From: Triparma columacea
Taxonomy: Eukaryota; Sar; Bolidophyceae; Parmales; Triparmaceae
Length of the DNA: 31,226 nt
Direction: 5' to 3'
Assembly (NCBI GenBank): GCA_030267965.1
Contig: BRYA01000407.1
Span: forward strand, 10,243 to 41,468
Below the pieces are notes generated by a model. That model saw nothing but the letters and a program-made list of their open reading frames with translations. It was not told where the DNA came from and did not search any database. The position numbers were made by a program, and so were the translations under genes. Below, piece by piece: positions 18,973 to 31,021 of this stretch. The number at the start of each line of letters is the position of its first letter. Position 1 is the stretch's first letter.

Positions 18973-20906
18973 ATGGAGGCGACCACCCCCCTCAACCCCC
19001 CCTACAACAAACAACAGCTGAACACCACCCCCACCCCCATCCCACCACCATCCCAGCCTCGTAACTTGGAATCGCTCATGGAGATCAAGTCCACCTCTCT
19101 CGTCTCTGAGCTGGCGTCGCACCCCGGTTCTGTCAAGGTGTTCCTCCTCCTCCCCTCCTCCACCTCCTCCCCCTCAGCCATGCTACTCGCCGAATTCACC
19201 TGTTGCAGTCTTAGCGTCGTAAAGGAGCTCCTCGGACCAGTCCTCGGCGACGACGCGCTGCATATAATCCGCCTCGACGACTACCTCATGCACGGGGACA
19301 GGGCAGTGTCTGCCCTTGCAGAGTCTGGGAAAAGGGTCTACCCAAAGGAGGAGGCGACCTCGATGCTGGTGTTCTTCGAGAAGGTCCTCGACCTCGCGGA
19401 GCCGCTCACGGAGGAGGACGTGGAGGAGGGGCAGGAGGCACTGATTGGGACGCTAAGGCCAAAGTCAAGGTTCGATGCAAGGTGAGAGAGGTGACGCCAA
19501 CGCCATCGTTGTCAATATCTAAAATTAACGAATACGAACGAACCCCCCTCCAATGTCAAATCCCCCCCCCCCCCTAGCGTTTCAAAGTACCGGGCTTTCA
19601 CCCACTGGCCTCTTTGCATGGGCTTAAACCCTGACAACACCGCCGAAGAGGCCATCAACACCGTTACAGCTTTGCTGTCAGACTATGAATCAAACGGCCT
19701 GAATGCAATGCTGGAGACCTCGGCCTCTGACGTGCCATTGGGGCCGAACCCAGTGATAAGGACAGCGCGAAAACCTATCTTTTTAACGTTCAACGACGAC
19801 GCGGAGAGCAGGTTCAAGCATGCGTTGGGGTTGGGTACAGATGTAGTTCTCGTGCCGGAGGGTGCAGAGGACGGTGAGGTTGCCAAAAGCAAGCTCCCTG
19901 GAATCTTCACCGAGGGCGAGAACGCCCCCATCCTGCTTATCGATGCCAAGGCCGACTTGGCGTTCAAGCCACCAGAGTGGCGTTGCAGAGCAATGAAATT
20001 CCTCGAAGTCACCAGAGAGAATTATGGTGGCTTGGTTGTCACCGTCGTTGTTCACGAGTCGCTCGACGCGATGAAGAAGGAGCATTTCCTCCTCCCCGCC
20101 CTAGCACACATGATTGAAAACAGTGATGTCACCATCTTCTGCACAGAGGCAGAGGTCCCGCAATGCAAGACCTTCTTCGCCGGGGCAAAGTTCGACGAGG
20201 AGAACGTAGTCGATCTGCTTGCATTTCAGGGCATCCCGTTCCCAAGGATGAAAGAGTTCACTTTCGGGACGGCTATGGGGGAGGAGATCGAGGACGGTTC
20301 ATTGTTGGGCGCCGCGGTCACGGTCGGAACGAGCAACGAAGGGTCAGGTCTAGACGCCAGGAAGTTTTACGCAAACAGGGAGGGCGCGGGAAAGAACGGC
20401 TCGTCATTCGTTCTGCAGGACGGCGACTTCAAGCCCATGGTGGAGCGCTTGATCGTGGGACGAACGGACGGGATCAGGTGAGGAAGGGAGACAGACAGCA
20501 GCAAAGCGAGACGGGTAGCGGGCAGGCGGGCGGGGGGCGGGGGGGGGGGGGTGAGAGAAGGGCAAACCTTCGCGCTGGAGATGCAAAAATGCCAAGCAAA
20601 AAACCAAACTAACACGGGGGTTTTTTTTGCAGCACCACGCTAATCAGCCCCGGTGGAATCGTGGTGAAACTTTGCCATGCACTCACACACCTATGCTGGA
20701 ACGAGCGAGACGCAGAGGGGAACCCAATCAAGAACATCGGGGACCTCTTCAAGGCCAGGTATGGTTTTGAGGGCGACTATTTTTATAAATTTCAGAATGA
20801 TTCTTCTAACGTCGCCGACCTTAAAAGTGAGTATGAGCAATACATGTCCGGCGTCGACATACCAGTCCCCGCGCCACCTGAGGACTGGAAAAATGATGAT
20901 GACTGA
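18973..20906 (+). CDS. Conserved-looking unknown protein, 560 aa
   Basis: Exons 18973-19481, 19578-20477 and 20633-20906 join through two phase-2 introns (donors AAG|GTGAGA and CAG|GTGAGG; acceptors after long C or T tracts). The family is not recognised. Visible features are a Pro/Thr-rich N-terminus (residues 7-30), a globular part with SLSVVKELLGPVLGDDALHI, YRAFTHWPLCMGLNPDN and KFLEVTRENYGGLVVTVVVH, and a C-terminal part with LTHLCWNERDAEGNPIKN ending in an Asp-rich tail. There is no signal peptide or membrane segment, so it is probably cytosolic. Codon use is GC-rich like the transporter and receptor genes, which suggests good expression. A possible N-terminal extension lies at 18770-18952. 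An AATAAA follows at 20968. Confidence 0.7.
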
Positions 20907-20967
20907 AAATGAAGAAAAAGAACGGTGCCTCCCTCATTGTTGGACACCGAAAGTCAACAACTAGGAA

Positions 20968-20973
20968 AATAAA
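20968..20973 (+). terminator. AATAAA poly(A) signal
   Basis: AATAAA 62 nt after the TGA of the 560-aa gene, in AT-rich sequence. Confidence 0.45.
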
Positions 20974-21453
<480 letters not shown>

Positions 21454-24400
21454 CTACTCTGAGGTGCAGTTGTTTTGGCCCTGTACGTACTTTCCGGAGC
21501 CAGAGGTAGTACCACTAGGGCAATCAACGCATGGTCCGTTAGTGTCGGGTTTCAGACTAGTTGTTGCTTGGCCGGAGTTAGTGAACATGCCAGTAAAACT
21601 CCCGACTTTGCATACGTTCCAGCCTGTGACGTCCTTGTCAAAGGCACTTGCGTAATTGAACATAAACGCCATATTCGTGACACTCGAGACATCCCAACTC
21701 CCAATATCCTGGTTGAAGACTTCTGCGAAACTGCGTTGAATTCAATGCCGAGTGGTGATGTGCAAATGAGATTTGCGTGTGCGTGTGTGCATGTTAGAAT
21801 GAGAAGCAAGTGTATTACTTAAAATAGAATGCAGCAAAGATAACACGCAAACCACGAAAACCACCACTCCAGAGCATCTCTCAATACTCACAAGAACATA
21901 CCCTCCATGTCAGTGACACTGGAGACGTCCCAACTCCCAATATCCTGGTTGAAGGCATAAGCCTCACTGTGTTGAATTAATGCCGAGTGCAGATGTGCGA
22001 GATGAGATTTGCGCGTGCGTGTGTGCATGTTAGAATGAGAAGCAAGTGTATTACTTAAAATAGAATGCAGCAAAGATAACACGCAAACCACAAAGACCTC
22101 CACTCCAAAGCATCTCTCAATACTCACTCGAACATAAACCCCATGTTAGTGACACTGGAGACATTCCAACTCCCAATATCCTTGTTGAAGAGCTTTGCGG
22201 AACTGCGTTTAATTCAAGGCGAGTGGAGATGTGCGAGATGAGATTTGCGTTTGCGTTTGTGAATGTTAGAATGAGAAGCGAGTGTATTACTTAATATAGA
22301 ATGCAGCAAAGATAGCACGCAAACCACGATGATCTCATCTCCAAAGCACATCTCAATACTCACACGAACATACGATTCATGTCAGTGACACTGGAGACGT
22401 CCCAACTCCCAATATCCTGGTTGAAGGCATAAGCCTCACTGTGTTGAATTAATGCCGAGTGTAGATGTGCGAGATTAGATTTGTGTGTGCGTGTGTGAAT
22501 GTTAGAATGAGAAGCAAGTATATTACTTAAAATAGAATACAGCAAAGATAGCACGCAAACCACGAAAACCGCCACTCCAGAGCATCTCTCAATACTCACA
22601 AGAACATATACTTCATATCAGTGACACTAGAGACGTCCCAACTCCCAATATCCTGGTTGAAGGCATAAGCCTCACTGTGTTGAATTAATGCCGAGTGCAG
22701 ATGTGCGAGATGAGATTTGCGTGTGCGTGTGTGAATGTTAGAATGAGAAGCGAGTATATTACTCAAAATATAATGCAGCAAAGATAGCACGCATACCACG
22801 AAGACCTCATCTCCAAAGCACATCTCACTACTCACGCGAACATAGCCGTCATGTCAGTGACACTCGAGACATTCCATCCGCTGATGTCCTCGTTGAATGC
22901 AGATTTGGATTCGAATGCCTTCGACATGTCAGTGACATCCCTCGTGCACCTGCTCAGCCGGCGATTTAATTTTGGTCCACAGGGGGCGGATTGCCGAGAG
23001 GAGAATATGAGGGTTAGTTGTTACTGGGGGTCGCGTGTTCACCCTCCCGTGATGCTTCGTTGTCCCGTCCTACTTTGTCCGCTTGCCCACCACATAGCCC
23101 CCATCTGCATCCCCTCTACCCGCTTGTTCTTCAAACTACTTACCAGTCCGTGATGTTGCCGTATGTGATTGTCGCCAGGGTAGAATTAGAAAACCAGAGA
23201 TCAAGTGCCGTTCCGAAACTACCATTGTCGAGGCAGGGAAGCGAGGTGCAATTGTTTTGGCCCTGTACGTACTCTCCGGAGCCAGAGGTCAAACCAGTAG
23301 GGCAATCAATGCACTGTCCGTTAGCATCGGGTACCAGAGTTGTTTCTACTTGGCCGGAGAGAGTGAACATGGAACCAAAATTGCCATCCGAAACTTTGCA
23401 GACGTTCCAGACCGTGACGTCCTTGGCAAAGGCTCTTGCGGCATAGAACAAAAACTTCATGTCAATGACATTAGAGACATCCCAACTCCCAATATCCTGG
23501 TTGAAGACTTTTGCCGCACTGCGTTGATTTCAAGGCCGAGTGGTGATGTGCAAATGAGATTTGCGTGTGCGTGTGTGCATGTTAGACTGAGAAGCGAGTA
23601 TATTACATAATATAAAATGCGCAAATATAACATGCAAACCACAAGAACACCACTCCAAAGCATCACTCAATACTCACAAGAACATACCAATCATGTCGGT
23701 GACACTTGAGACATCCCAACTCCCAATATCCTGGTTGAAGACAGCTGCTTCACTGCGTTGATTTCAATGCCGAGTGGAGATTTGCGAGATGAGATTTGCG
23801 TGTGCGTGTGTGAATGTTAGAATGAGAAGCAAGTATATTACTTAAAATGGAATGCCACAAAGATAACACGCAAACCACGAAGACCTCATCTCAAAAGCAT
23901 CTCAGAATACTCACCCGAACATATACTTCATATCAGTGACACTCGAGACATCCCAACTTCCAATATCCTGGTTGAAGACTAAAGCGTTACTGCGTTGAAT
24001 TCAATGCGGAGTGGAGATGTGCGAGATGAGATTTGCGTGTGCGTTTGTGAATGTTAGAATGAGAAGCGAGTGTATTACTTAAAATGGAATGCAGTAAAGA
24101 TAGCACGCAAACCACGAAGGCATCATCTCCAGAGCATTTCTCAATACTTACTAGAACATTGCATCCATTTCAGTGACACTCGAGACATCCCAACTCCCAA
24201 TATCCTGGTTGAAGACTTCTGCGTAACTGCGTTTAATTCAAGGCCGAGTGGTGATTTTCGAAATGAGATTTGCGTGTGCGTGTGTGAATGTTAGAATGAG
24301 AAGCGAGTATATTACTTAATATAGAATGCAGCAAAAATAACACGCAAACCACGATGACTTCCTCTCCAAAGCATCACTCAATACTCACAGGAACATATAC

Positions 24401-25144
24401 TTCATGTCAGTGACACTGGAGACGTCCCATTCGCTGATGTCCTCGTTGAATGCAACTTTGCCTTCGAATGCATTCGACATATCAGTGACATTCTTCGTGC
24501 ACCTGCTCAGCCGGCGATTTAATTTTGGTCCGCAGGGGGCGGATTGCCGAGAGGAGAATATGAGGGTTAGTTGTTACTGGGGGTCGCGTGTTCACCCTCC
24601 CGTGATGCTTCGTTGTCCCGTCCTACTTTGTCAGCCTGCCCAACACATAGCCCCCTCTGCATTTTCTCTACTCGCTTGTTCTTCCAACTACTTACCAGTC
24701 CGCGATGTTGCCGTATGTGATTGTCGCAAGGGTAGAATTAGAAAACCAGAGATCAAGTGCCTTTCTGAAGGTAATATCGTCGAAACAGGGTAGAGTAGGC
24801 GCAGGCATCGGGCTGTCAGTTGGCAGCGGAGTTGTGGGCGCAAGCGTAGGCCTATTGCCCTTGTTGCCCTTGGTGCCCTTGGTGCCCTTGGTGCCCTTGG
24901 TGCCCTTGGTGCCCTTGGTGCCCTTGGTGCCCTTGTTGCCCTTTTTGCTCTTCGTAGAACTACCAAGAGTGGTTGCTTCAACAGAAGTGGTTGCTTTGTT
25001 GACTTCTTTCAACACATCCGTGCTGGTGCTGTAAGAAAGGCCTCTTGAAGGGGACCTCAGCGATCTGTCAGTCCCGTGGCTAGTGATGACGAGGAATACC
25101 AAAACTAGCAGCAAAGTAGCGAACGAAGTTACTAGTGACTTCAT
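21454..25144 (-). CDS. BspA-type (DUF285) leucine-rich repeat secreted protein, gene B
   Basis: Twelve exons, all introns phase 2, give an uninterrupted 617-aa protein: 25144-24696, 24502-24389, 24226-24152, 23989-23915, 23752-23678, 23518-23144, 22949-22836, 22674-22600, 22438-22364, 22202-22128, 21966-21892, 21730-21454. The signal peptide and next 40 residues are almost identical to gene A, but the spacer repeat is Gly-Thr-Lys. Two modules follow, each with an [17 protein letters not shown] entry, a cap exon, a run of 25-residue repeats and a Cys-rich closing segment (SGQ..TTL.P..NG.C.DCP). The first module has three single-repeat exons and the second has four. The cap exon at 22949 is nearly identical to the one at 4480 in gene A ([20 protein letters not shown]), so module 2 here corresponds to module 3 there. 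Predicted secreted; function unknown beyond the repeat family. Confidence 0.85.
21892..22674 (-). repeat. Tandem 236-bp exon-plus-intron units in gene B
   Basis: Units begin at 22674, 22438, 22202 and 21966 with an exact 236-bp spacing. Three of the four exons encode the same [20 protein letters not shown]; the third unit is different ([20 protein letters not shown]). The high similarity of introns as well as exons points to recent unit duplication or conversion. Confidence 0.9.
24855..24946 (-). repeat. 9-bp minisatellite coding for (Gly-Thr-Lys)n
   Basis: About ten 9-bp units (CTTGGTGCC on the plus strand) in exon 1 of gene B, reading GTK in frame, with Asn variants at both ends. Same place as the GSK array of gene A but a different fixed residue and fewer copies. 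Confidence 0.9.
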
Positions 25145-25423
25145 CTTTGTCAAAATGAATATGACCAATTTTCAACGGCAAGGGCGAAGGAAAAGGGCAA
25201 TTTGTGTGAGACATTGCACGCTATGAGGACAGAATAAGTCTCTACTATTGTTTTGAAGGGTGTTTGTGCGTTATGTACGTATGTTTACAACTTCTAAGGG
25301 CTCAATCGACCAGAATGTTGAGTAGAAAGCACAGATGCGAGAACGAGGCGGATATCAAAATACCCTATTTTTCTTGATTGAATAGTAGCGGGGGGGGAGA
25401 AAAGCAGTGGTCGATACAAACAA

Positions 25424-25681
25424 GTGATTCCAAAGCGTTTGCAACTCCTTCAACGCTTACCTCTGTCTGATGAAATCTTTTATGAGTTGATTTGTTTGGT
25501 CCTGGAACACTGTGCAAATGAATGGAAAATGGCTTGGGAAAGTGCAGTGAAATCAAAAAGTGGGAATAGCCAACTTTTTATCCAATTCGGAGGAGAGAAG
25601 GATGTTGAAGTACGTGGTTGTGCAAAACAATTAAAGTTTCGACGCAAATATTTTGAGTTTGGAGGCCAAGGGAAAAGATGA
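25424..25681 (+). other. Possible exon or gene fragment, 85 codons
   Basis: An open frame without an ATG reads VIPKRLQLLQRLPLSDEIFY, then ELICLVLEHCANEWKMAW, and ends GGQGKR-stop. The composition looks protein-like rather than random, and a possible acceptor (AAAAGCAG) lies just upstream. The homologous stretch at 7734-7970 is frameshifted. The duplication edge falls inside the ORF at about 25655, so the last residues come from flanking DNA. It may be the remnant of a gene caught in the duplication. Family not recognised. Confidence 0.3.
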
Positions 25682-25723
25682 AGGTGAGTTAGAAGGTTTG
25701 AGATTTTTCCGCGCGGCTTCGTC

Positions 25724-25730
25724 TATAAAA
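25724..25730 (+). promoter_or_regulatory. TATA-like element
   Basis: TATAAAA about 150 bp upstream of the transporter ATG at 25883. Confidence 0.3.
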
Positions 25731-25882
25731 ATAACACTCAAGTGTGACCCGTTCAAATAGGGAGTGGAATATGCAAAAACAAGCAAAATCGCAAAGGCCT
25801 CAGAGGGGGTCAATCCTAATTTCACCCTGGCTGGCTTCGCTCGACAAATTTCACCACTTCCTTCTTGCAATTTTCTTCTCCC

Positions 25883-27468
25883 ATGTCTACCTCAACAGCC
25901 TCGTCTTCGGGCTCATCTGAGCCCAGCTTCTCGCCCTTTGTTGCTGTAAGTGTCAAGTCTTATCCCCTTCCCCCCCCCAACTTTGTCCACATGACTATTT
26001 CTCACACTCTTCCCACCGCCTGTCAAAACCCTTACCCTGAAAGTTATGCTTCACCATAAACTACGTCATGGGAACCGGTTTCTTGACCCTTCCTTGGGCC
26101 TTTTTGAACGCCGGATTGGTCCTCTCAATCGTCACCATGTTCTTCACTGGTGTAATTTCGGACATCTCCAAAGACTGGGTCCTCAACTCCATGGCCCGCG
26201 CCGAGGCCGTCGAGTCGGACCGCCAGGCTTCCTCCAAGGACGCTAGCACCCGCCTTATCGAACGCCCCCCCTCCCCTCCCCCCTCCCTCCCCGTGGTTTC
26301 CCACCGTAAGTTCGAGGTCATCGAGCTCTGCAAGATATTCCTCCCCCCCCTAGGACCCAGGCTCTACACTGCGACCTTCTCGCTCTACATGTACGGGACC
26401 CTCTGGGCCTACACCACGGTCTTTGGGACCGCCATGGTCTCCGCCCTTCCCCTCGGCACAAAGGACGACTACCTCCTTTATGTGGTAGTGTTTGCTGCCA
26501 TCACCGTACCGCTGACCTGCATGGAGCTCAAGGAGCAGGTCAAGGTCCAGGTCTCCCTCTCCGTCTGCAGGATGGTCCTCGTCGTCGTAATTCTAGGGAC
26601 CGTCCTCGCCGCCTGGAACGCTGGTGAAGGTCAGTTTGACGAGGTGGACGGTCCTCAAAAAATACCTCTCGTGGACGTTAAGGGTTTCTACAAGCTCCTC
26701 CCGATTGCGGTATACGCGAACATATACCACCACTCGATACCTGGCCTCAGCCACCCCGTCAAAGACAAGCGCAAGCTCGGGGTAATCTTCAGGGTGGTGT
26801 TCCTTGTCATGGGCATCTGCTACGTGTCCCTCGGAGGGATCGTGGGGTGGTACTTTGGGGACGGTTTGAACGAGCCCGGTAAGAGCAGCTGCAATCTAAT
26901 GTGGCACGACTACCTCGGCGGGACTGGAGAGTGCAGCAAAAACTGCGATGACGGGAGCGACGACAAGGTATGGAAGGGGAGGTTATGGTGGGCAAGCGCG
27001 GCGAGCTTCTACGCGGTACTGTTCCCGGCGCTGGACGTGCTCAGCGCGTTCCCTCTAAACGGGATAACTCTGGGTAACTGCCTCCTTGGGAGCTACCACG
27101 GCGAGGGCGTGAGGGAGGTGGAGGGAGTGAGGGCAAAGGTCTTGCCTTGGAGGGTCGCGGCGAGCCTGCCGAGCATCGTGGGGGCTGCGTTCGTCAGGGA
27201 CCTGGGGACCATCACTGACTACACAGGGGTGACTGGCTTCTTGATTGCGTTTGTCTTCCCGGCGTACTTGAACATCAGGAGCAGGAGGGAGGCCAAGAGG
27301 AGGGGGCTTGGTGGAAGGACAGCATACGAGGGGTGGGGGAGCGGGGACTGGGCGAGCTGGGGGGGGGTGGCGTTCGGGGGATTTATGGTGGTATTCGTGT
27401 TAGCCAGCTTGGGGATTGAGGCGGCGGAAGGGGACGGGGAGGAGGAGAGGAGGAGATTGCGTTGGTGA
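25883..27468 (+). CDS. Amino acid transporter (AAAP/AAT-type permease)
   Basis: Exons 25883-25945 and 26044-27468 join in phase 0 into 495 residues. The junction creates CFTINYVMGTGFLTLPWAF, the family signature of TM1 (NY..GTGFL.LPW). About ten further hydrophobic segments follow, including LYTATFSLYMYGTLWAYTTV, LYVVVFAAITVPLTCMEL and GVIFRVVFLVMGICYVSLGG, plus KLLPIAVYANIYHHSIPGL, which resembles the substrate-site helix. A hydrophilic, Pro-rich loop (about residues 75-100) sits between TM2 and TM3, and a Cys-containing loop (CNLMWHDYLGGTGECSKNC) between later helices suggests a disulfide on the outer face. Predicted H+- or Na+-coupled amino-acid carrier of the plasma or vacuolar membrane; substrate unknown. 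Confidence 0.8.
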
Positions 27469-27768
27469 AGATAGAAAATATAGAGTCGCCAATTGAAACG
27501 ACAAAAGATTAAGCCATTATTCTCGTCCCCTAAAACCCATAACAACCCCCAACTTAGAGACTGTGTCTTGGTCAAGGTGGGAATGAATTACACTGCAGGA
27601 ACGTCACCGCCTAGTGGGGTGAGAATTTGGATGACTGAACTGGGGGGCGTTGAGATATACTGAGAATGACGGTCGCCAATCTGCTTCCCCCTGAGAATAA
27701 TTAGAAACAAAAACAAAAAAAATCAGAACGCAAGAACCCGCTTTCTCACACTTCCAGTTCTTCCACTT
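27469..27768. other. Intergenic, no gene seen
   Basis: 3' end of the transporter gene and promoter of the receptor gene. I see no ORF, repeat or clear TATA box. Confidence 0.5.
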
Positions 27769-30159
27769 ATGGTTTTTCTTAAGCTAGCTTTCTCGGCGGC
27801 GTTCCTGGCCATCAATTGGTCGTCTGTCTCAGCTGGGGACTTAGATGATACTACAACGTCACGATTTCAAGTGTGAGTGGAGAACTTTCCCAATAAATCC
27901 TCCAATTCCGAGAGCATCTTTTACCCGATTTCTTTATTTCTCTTACACTTTCTCCCTCCACCATCCATTCACAGCGAGGTCCCATCTCATCTCTTTCGTG
28001 ATGAGGGTACGTACACCATCTAACTTTACTATATTCTCAAAATCCTCACACAACCCTTTCCGACCCTTCCCCTTCCATCCCCCCTCCCCCCTCCTCTCCC
28101 AGGTTACCGGCACCGCGAGGCTCTCTTCGGCGGGATTCCTTATGGACATGAAATATCTCAGATGGTATATTATGCGGACTCTGATCTTTGCGAAGAGCAG
28201 GTTGATACCCGCAAGGGTTATCCCTGCACACTTGAGAGTGATGGAAAGGTGAGCCCGTGGGTCGGTGATGTTGTTTTCTTGCTGCCTACCCCCTTGCTGT
28301 CGGGCATACTTCCTCGCTGTCCAACTTCCAATGTCTCCCCCTCCTATTGACACTCGCCATCCCCCCAGTGCAAGAAGTGGGAATCCCCCTTCATCTTGAT
28401 GGTTGATCGTGGGGAATGTATGTTTGTCGAGAAGGTCAGGAAAGCTCAGATCGCCGGCGCCGCCGCCGTCCTTATCGCTGATAATATTTGCACCTGTGAT
28501 TCTCAAAACGCCAACACGTGCCAAAGCAACCCTGGAGAGGTGAGTCAACAGTGCCCTTTCATTACAATGTCACACCTCCACCGCAAACATTACTAACCCC
28601 CCCCCCCCCCCCCCCTCTTCTTAGGCATGTGAGGGAGTGGAGCCCATCATGGCTGACGACGGAAGCGGTGGCGACATCACCATCCCAGCCTTCCTGCTTT
28701 TCAAGGAGGACGCCGACACCCTCAAGGAGGTTCTCGTCAACCAGAACGGTCTCGTCCAGGTCAAGATGACGTGGGACACCCCCGCGCCTGATGACAGAGT
28801 TGAGTGGGAGTTCTGGCACAGCCCCACCGAGGAGACAACGAAGGTGAGGGGGCGTTGGATGTGGTCTGGATGCGAGCTTCCAATCATCTGCAATCTGACC
28901 ACCGTTCTTAACCCTCCAACCCCTAATCCCCATCTCCCCCCCTCTCCCCACAGCACTTCCAATCGGTTTTTGAAGCTGATACGAAAGCTCTCGGCACTCA
29001 CGCTTTTTTCACCCCTCACTTTGCCATTTGGCAGAGGTCTCAGTGCATCGGCAACAACGTCTGCGATGGCCTCTGCACTAACGGCGGGAGGTACTGCGCT
29101 GATGATCCCGACGGCCCAGGTTCCATCAACGGGGCTGACGTTGTCATTGAGAGGTGAGGGTGGCCAGAAAGGGTGGCAGCACCACGACAACTCCTTACTA
29201 ACGCGAGCCCGTTCCTTCCATCAATATACAATCATGTTCGCTTCGCTTCCCCCCCCCTTCACAGCCTGAGGAGGATCTGCATTTGGAATACCCACGGCAC
29301 TGACGGCGTTGGGCAAAAGTGGTGGAGATACATCAAGGAGTTCGGGGAGACTTGCGACGACGTCAAATACCCAGAGAGGGTGAGCCTACTAAACATATGG
29401 CAACCACAACGCTTCTTATCTCAGCACTAACCCTTTCGCGATTCGGTCCGGTTCGTTGCCACGTAGTTCCCTTCCCCCCAGGACTTCTCTTGCGCCACCA
29501 GCGCCATGAAAAAGGCGGGGATTGATCACAGTGCCATCGAGAGCTGCATGCTCCAGAGCGGCGGCACCACCTCAACTGGCACGAATGTCCTCTTGGACAA
29601 TGAGATTTCTGCCCTGGAACAGGTGAGAACGGCGGAGTTGTACCGATGGCGACAGTAATCGCATTTTGTAAGCAAGCTCGCAAGTCCCGTCGCCTTGCTG
29701 ACCTTCTCTTCTCCCTCCCCCCCCTTGCCGCAGTCTGGAGTGTTCATTTTCCCTGCGATTACAATCAACAATAAGCTCATGTTCGGCAAGATCGACAACA
29801 GGAACGTCTTCAACGCCATATGCGCCGGTTTCCTCGACGGTACCTCGCCTGACATTTGTGACAAGTGCGAGGGCTGCGCCTCCAGCGAGCTCGAGCACTG
29901 CGCGTCCTCTGGGGTCTGCTCAGGAGGCGGAGGTTCAGGCTCCGGGGGCAAGAGTGGTGGGGGTGTGAGCACGGGAACCCTCGTGTTCTCCCTTCTCTTC
30001 ACGGTGGGGATCATGGGAGGGGCAGGATTCGTCTACTATAGGCGCCAGCAGGCGGAAATGCGGGACCAGGTTCGCGGGATCCTCGCGGAGTACATGCCGC
30101 TTGACGATGACGGGCTGTCGACCCAGCTTACGAGCAAGGGGAGTGGCACATCCATATGA
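27769..30159 (+). CDS. Vacuolar sorting receptor (BP-80/VSR type)
   Basis: Nine exons (27769-27872, 27975-28006, 28103-28248, 28369-28539, 28625-28843, 28954-29153, 29265-29379, 29482-29622, 29734-30159) join in phase into 517 residues. A signal peptide (1-22) precedes a protease-associated domain (PSHLFRDEGYRHREALFGG; YYADSDLC; FILMVDRGECMFVEKVRKAQ; AAAVLIADN), then the VSR central region (DGSGGDITIPAFLLFKEDA; WEFWHSPTE; HFAIWQRSQCIGNNVC) and a thioredoxin-like part (GVFIFPAITINNKLMFGKI). A Gly/Ser-rich stalk, one membrane helix (457-478) and a cytosolic tail follow. The tail carries AEYMPLDDDG (Tyr496-Leu499), the same YMPL adaptor signal used by plant VSRs for clathrin/AP sorting. These receptors carry soluble cargo from Golgi to vacuole. 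It is shorter than plant VSRs because the EGF repeats are reduced to a small Cys cluster (CDKCEGCASSELEHC). Confidence 0.9.
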
Positions 30160-30191
30160 GGCCGGGGGTACATTTTTTGAAAACTGGGGCG

Positions 30192-30197
30192 AATAAA
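30192..30197 (+). terminator. AATAAA poly(A) signal
   Basis: AATAAA 33 nt after the stop codon of the receptor gene, before the convergent gene ending at 30249. Confidence 0.5.
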
Positions 30198-30248
30198 GAA
30201 AACTAGAGATTCGCGGTATGATTCGTAAAAATTGTTGGGCTCTCGGAC

Positions 30249-30902
30249 TTACTTTATGCTGTCCACGCTCGTCTTGTCCGTTGTCTTCCCGCACCCTCGC
30301 TGATCTGTCCCTTGGACTTCAATAATTACATCAACCCCACCAGGATCCACGACAACGCAAGAAGCATCTGTCGCTTCAACCTCCGCCGTGTACTTCTGTA
30401 GAAGGCTGGCGGGGAAATCCTTATCCACCCCAGGGTTTCTGGTGTCCAGATACATTACGGTGTAGAGATACTTTTCTCCGATACTATCAGCAGCACAAGT
30501 CGCACAGAAGAGGCCACAAGACAGATAGTAGGCAACTTGGCAGACCGTCCAATCGTCTTGGTTAGTTGAAGCACGTACAATTCTCCGTTTCGTAACCTTT
30601 GCGAGAGAGAACTGGATTGGAGAGGGGGGTAAGAATCTAGGTAAGAACTTGAAGTTCGCAGAGAATCGGAGAGGGGCAGAGGCAAATATGTTATGGGTGA
30701 AAGCGTCGACATGCAAAAACATGTTACCATACATTATGAGTACCATCTCGTCCAGATTCTATGCTACACGAACAAACACACACACACTTACCTTCCCAAA
30801 AGCATTATTTGATCTTCGTGAGAGCACAAGATCTCCTACCTCAAACTCTGGAGGTCTGTTACCTATCTGACCCTCTCGAGAGGTGAAACTGCCCTTCGCC
30901 AT
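30249..30902 (-). CDS. Unknown small Cys-containing protein
   Basis: Exons 30902-30792 and 30611-30249 join in phase 0 into 157 residues (donor AAG|GTAAGT; acceptor CCAATCCAG after a pyrimidine tract). The N-terminus FEVGDLVLSRRSNNAFGKFS followed by LAKVTKRRIVRA resembles a small beta-barrel of the Tudor/agenet kind, but this is a loose impression. The middle has WTVCQVAYYLSCGLFCATCA and LYTVMYLDTRNPGVDKDFPA. No signal peptide. Family not recognised. It converges on the receptor gene with a 90-bp gap and is divergent from the gene at 31022. A longer ORF to 30746 in the same frame is intron read-through. Confidence 0.55.
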
Positions 30903-31021
30903 TGGCCGAGCTGCGGGTGTTATAAAGATTTCAAAAGGGTTTTCCTAAATAAATGAATGGAATGAAAAAGTAGTCAATTATTCTTTCTCTCAAAATCTTT
31001 CCTTCCGCCACCTGCGCGTAA

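Larger units (their letters stand above)
25145..25882. other. Upstream region of gene B and of the transporter gene
   Basis: The first 510 bp or so are the duplicated 5' flank of gene B. The rest is the promoter side of the transporter gene. One short ORF (25424-25681) is reported separately. Confidence 0.6.

Noticed and set aside
28594..28616. Long poly-C run considered as a feature or assembly gap
   Set aside because: It is the pyrimidine tract of a receptor-gene intron just before its acceptor; similar C runs occur in other introns of the window.
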